NCBI GenBank assembly: GCA_910587395.1 | Contig: CAJULJ010000005.1 | Span: forward strand, 27,009 to 91,008 | DNA length: 64,000 nt | Direction of reading: 5' to 3' | From: an uncultured Oscillospiraceae bacterium | GTDB lineage: Bacteria; Bacillota; Clostridia; Oscillospirales; Oscillospiraceae | Part shown: piece by piece, positions 62,285 to 64,000 of the stretch | Layout: the number at the start of each line of letters is the position of its first letter | How positions within the stretch are numbered: the stretch's first letter is position 1 | Notes under the pieces: generated by a model | Databases searched by the model: none | The model's input: the letters and a program-made list of their open reading frames with translations, nothing else | What the model was told of the DNA's origin: nothing | Translations under genes and position numbers: made by a program

Positions 62285-63352
62285 ATGCTGGATATTAAAA
62301 TCACCCGCGCCGAAGCCCTCAAGCCCCAGCCCGACCCGGACACTCTGGTATTCGGCAAAACCTTCACCGACCACATGTTCCTCATGAACTACGACGCCGG
62401 ACAGGGCTGGCACGACCCCCGTGTGGTCCCCTACGGCCCCCTGCCCTTCGAGCTGTCCTGCATGGTGTTCCACTACGCCCAGGAAATCTTTGAGGGCATG
62501 AAGGCCTACCGCGCTCCCGACGGCGGAGTCCAGCTCTTCCGCCCCTACGAAAACGCGCGCCGCATGAACTCCTCCTGCCGCCGCATGTGCATCCCCGAAA
62601 TCCCCGAGGACGATTTCGTCCAGGCCGTCAAGGCAGTGGTCGCTGTGGACCAGTCCTGGGTCCCCGGCAAGGTGGGTGCCTCCCTCTATATCCGCCCCTT
62701 CATCATCGCCACCGACAGCAGCCTGGGCGTCCACGCCTCCCACAGCTATCTCTTCGCCGTCATCTGCTGTCCCGTGGGCGCCTACTACCCCGAGGGCCTC
62801 AACCCCGTGAAAATCTACGTGGAGGACGAGGATGTCCGCGCCGTCAAGGGCGGCACCGGCTTCACCAAGTGCGGCGGCAACTACGCCGCCTCCATCCGCG
62901 CCGGTGAGCGCGCCGAGGAGCAGGGCTTCTCCCAGGTTCTCTGGCTGGACGGCGTCCACCGCAAGTATATCGAGGAAGTCGGCTCCATGAACGTGATGTT
63001 CAAGATTGGCGGCACCGTCATCACCCCGGAGCTCACCGGGTCCGTCCTCCCCGGCATCACCCGCAAGAGCTGCCTGGAGCTCATCCGCAGCTGGGGCATT
63101 CCGGTGGAGGAGCGGCTCATCTCCGCCCAGGAGCTGTTTGACGCCGCCCAGGCGGGCACCCTGGAGGAGGCCTGGGGCACCGGCACGGCGGCGGTGGTGT
63201 CCCCCATCGGCCTGTTGGCCTGGGAGGACCGTAAGGAAACCGTCAGCGGCGGCAAAATCGGCGAGCTGACCCAGAGGCTGTACGACACCCTCACCGGCAT
63301 CCAGTGGGGCACTGTGGAGGACACCCACAACTGGATTGTCCCCGTGGAGTAA
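62285..63352 (+). CDS. ilvE: Branched-chain amino acid aminotransferase
   Basis: 355-residue PLP enzyme that makes or degrades leucine, isoleucine and valine. It belongs to the longer, eukaryote-like class: opening KPQPDPDTLVFGKTFTDHMF, FHYAQEIFEGMKAYR near residue 62, the PLP-lysine in FTKCGGNYAAS near residue 194, and LPGITRKSCLEL near 256 contacting the phosphate. Length is normal. It is a single gene with its own promoter and terminator. Confidence 0.95.
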   Translation: MLDIKITRAEALKPQPDPDTLVFGKTFTDHMFLMNYDAGQGWHDPRVVPYGPLPFELSCMVFHYAQEIFEGMKAYRAPDGGVQLFRPYENARRMNSSCRRMCIPEIPEDDFVQAVKAVVAVDQSWVPGKVGASLYIRPFIIATDSSLGVHASHSYLFAVICCPVGAYYPEGLNPVKIYVEDEDVRAVKGGTGFTKCGGNYAASIRAGERAEEQGFSQVLWLDGVHRKYIEEVGSMNVMFKIGGTVITPELTGSVLPGITRKSCLELIRSWGIPVEERLISAQELFDAAQAGTLEEAWGTGTAAVVSPIGLLAWEDRKETVSGGKIGELTQRLYDTLTGIQWGTVEDTHNWIVPVE

Positions 63353-63362
63353 AAATGAAACG

Positions 63363-63394
63363 AAGGCCCCGGACGGCATGCCGTCCGGGGCCTT
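63363..63394. terminator. Terminator between ilvE and the XRE gene
   Basis: Perfect palindrome AAGGCCCCGGACGGC-AT-GCCGTCCGGGGCCTT between two converging genes. Confidence 0.85.
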
Positions 63395-63400
63395 TATGCT

Positions 63401-63646
63401 TTATTGCAGCAGATCATCCACAGAAACATTCAATACCTTAGCCAAAGTATACAATTCAATATTCGTCACAAAACGCTGCCCGCTCTCGATTTTTTGAATC
63501 GCGTTTTTGTCCAGATCCAGTCCCGCTATTTGCAGACGGTCGGCTAAACCCTTTTGCGACACTTTCGCCCCCAAGTTCAATCGCAAACGGGCTATATTCT
63601 TTCCACATAAATTCAAAGTTCCATCCGCATTTTTATTTTTGAACAT
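63401..63646 (-). CDS. XRE-family helix-turn-helix regulator
   Basis: 81 residues from the ATG at 63646, which has an AAGGAAGG site; an ATG at 63667 lies upstream of that site. A single HTH domain: KNIARLRLNLGAKVSQKGLADRLQIAGLDLDKNAIQKIESGQRFVT, then a short helical tail VLNVSVDDLLQ. There is no peptide-binding TPR domain. Codons are noticeably A/T-ending compared with surrounding genes. It is divergent from a 50-codon gene with which it shares inverted repeats. Confidence 0.85.
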   Translation of the reverse strand: MFKNKNADGTLNLCGKNIARLRLNLGAKVSQKGLADRLQIAGLDLDKNAIQKIESGQRFVTNIELYTLAKVLNVSVDDLLQ

Positions 63647-63661
63647 AAATTTACCTTCCTT

Positions 63662-63732
63662 TGACATTTGGTGCTTGTCACAGGAGCAAGTTATGCTATT
63701 CTATTCTCATAATTAACATTCACTAAATGTCA
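63662..63732. promoter_or_regulatory. Divergent promoter region of the XRE/peptide module with repeated half-sites
   Basis: TGACATTT (63662-63669) is exactly complementary to AAATGTCA (63725-63732); AACATT (63715-63720) gives a further half-site facing the latter. Rightward TTGTCA (63675-63680), 16-base spacer, TATTCT (63697-63702) may drive the peptide gene. The half-sites are candidates for binding by the XRE protein. Confidence 0.45.
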
Positions 63733-63754
63733 TTTTAAAGCGGAGGAGAAAAAA

Positions 63755-63907
63755 ATGACAATTTTAAACATTACCAATCAATTTCTCTACGATAAAAAGC
63801 GCGAGGCCGAATTGATGGAAATTTTAGATATTCAAAGCATGGACGAGGTAACAATCGTCCCATGGCGGCCGCCAAACACCGGCGGCTGTCCTTTTATCTC
63901 TATCTGA
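63755..63907 (+). CDS. Short 50-residue protein divergent from the XRE regulator
   Basis: ATG at 63755 follows a strong CGGAGGAG site eight bases away. The product starts MTILNITNQFLYDKKREAEL, has a charged helical leader-like half, and ends VPWRPPNTGGCPFISI with a single cysteine six residues from the C-terminus. There is no membrane span. It resembles no family I recognise; a leader/core layout like a small ribosomal or signalling peptide is possible. The first half is AT-rich like the XRE gene. The last eight bases overlap the 3' end of pyrG on the other strand. Confidence 0.6.
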   Translation: MTILNITNQFLYDKKREAELMEILDIQSMDEVTIVPWRPPNTGGCPFISI

Positions 63908-64000
63908 CTTTTTTCGCCGCCCCGATGAACTCCCGGAACAGCGGGTGCGCCCGATTGGGCCGGGATTTCAGCTCCGGGTGGAACTGCCCCGCCACAAACC
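63900..64000 (-). CDS. pyrG: CTP synthase, C-terminal end (5' part beyond window)
   Basis: Thirty-two codons plus a TAG stop (63902-63900) are visible on the minus strand. They read FVAGQFHPELKSRPNRAHP then LFREFIGAAKKVR. The GQFHPE segment contains the catalytic His and Glu of the class I glutamine amidotransferase domain, and SRPxxxHPLF is specific to the CTP synthase C-terminus. The stop overlaps the end of the convergent 50-residue gene by eight bases, with no terminator between them. Confidence 0.88.
   Translation of the reverse strand, partial: FVAGQFHPELKSRPNRAHPLFREFIGAAKKVR

Overview
This window is 64 kb of GC-rich bacterial chromosome with very little non-coding space. Shine-Dalgarno-led genes, sigma-A type promoters (TTGACA-N17-TATAAT) and gene content (Pdu microcompartment, PocR-domain sensor, YesM/YesN two-component pair, BlaI/M56 pair, AGCS and NSS sodium symporters) point to an anaerobic gut Firmicute of class Clostridia, most likely Oscillospiraceae. 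That placement is inferred from gene content and composition, not from a marker-gene phylogeny.

Region 1 (1-11.7 kb, minus strand) is a B12-dependent diol dehydratase microcompartment operon. In transcription order it reads pduA, pduB, pduC, pduD, pduE, pduG, pduH, a BMC shell protein with a long disordered tail, pduJ and pduL; pduL runs off the left edge. Directly upstream is a separate operon of a PocR-domain sensor, an AraC-type response regulator and an iron-dependent alcohol dehydrogenase, closed by its own terminator. The sensor has lost its phospho-acceptor histidine and ATP-binding motifs, and the receiver has a degenerate acidic pocket, so this 'two-component' pair probably does not signal by ordinary phosphotransfer.

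Region 2 (11.8-32.1 kb) is mixed metabolism and transport. It holds a membrane protein of CorA-like layout, a YczE-like protein with an acyl-CoA ligase, an AGCS alanine symporter, an NSS symporter with a GH13 glucosidase, a complete five-gene oligopeptide/dipeptide ABC operon, a radical SAM protein with a TetR regulator, a split TauE exporter, a ZIP transporter, cytidine deaminase, and a CPA2 antiporter.

Region 3 (32.4-42.3 kb, plus strand) is a housekeeping run: uvrB, a YbaK deacylase, small proteins, uvrA, a COG2426 membrane protein, an M32 carboxypeptidase and a TIGR01440 protein.

Region 4 (42.3-58.7 kb) is a polyuronide utilisation locus. It has a DUF624 protein, a DUF2264 protein, a GH88 unsaturated glucuronyl hydrolase and a three-gene sugar ABC transporter. 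A divergent YesM/YesN-type two-component system follows. Next come uronate isomerase, two PfkB sugar kinases and a KDPG aldolase fused to a VOC domain, with a divergent GntR/FadR repressor. Imported unsaturated oligouronides would be cleaved by GH88 and funnelled through 2-keto-3-deoxygluconate to pyruvate and glyceraldehyde-3-phosphate; the reductase and dehydratase steps are not in this window.

Region 5 (58.7-64 kb) holds a BlaI/M56 sensor pair, tRNA-Gly(GCC), branched-chain aminotransferase, a small AT-rich XRE regulator/50-residue peptide module, and the 3' end of pyrG at the right edge.
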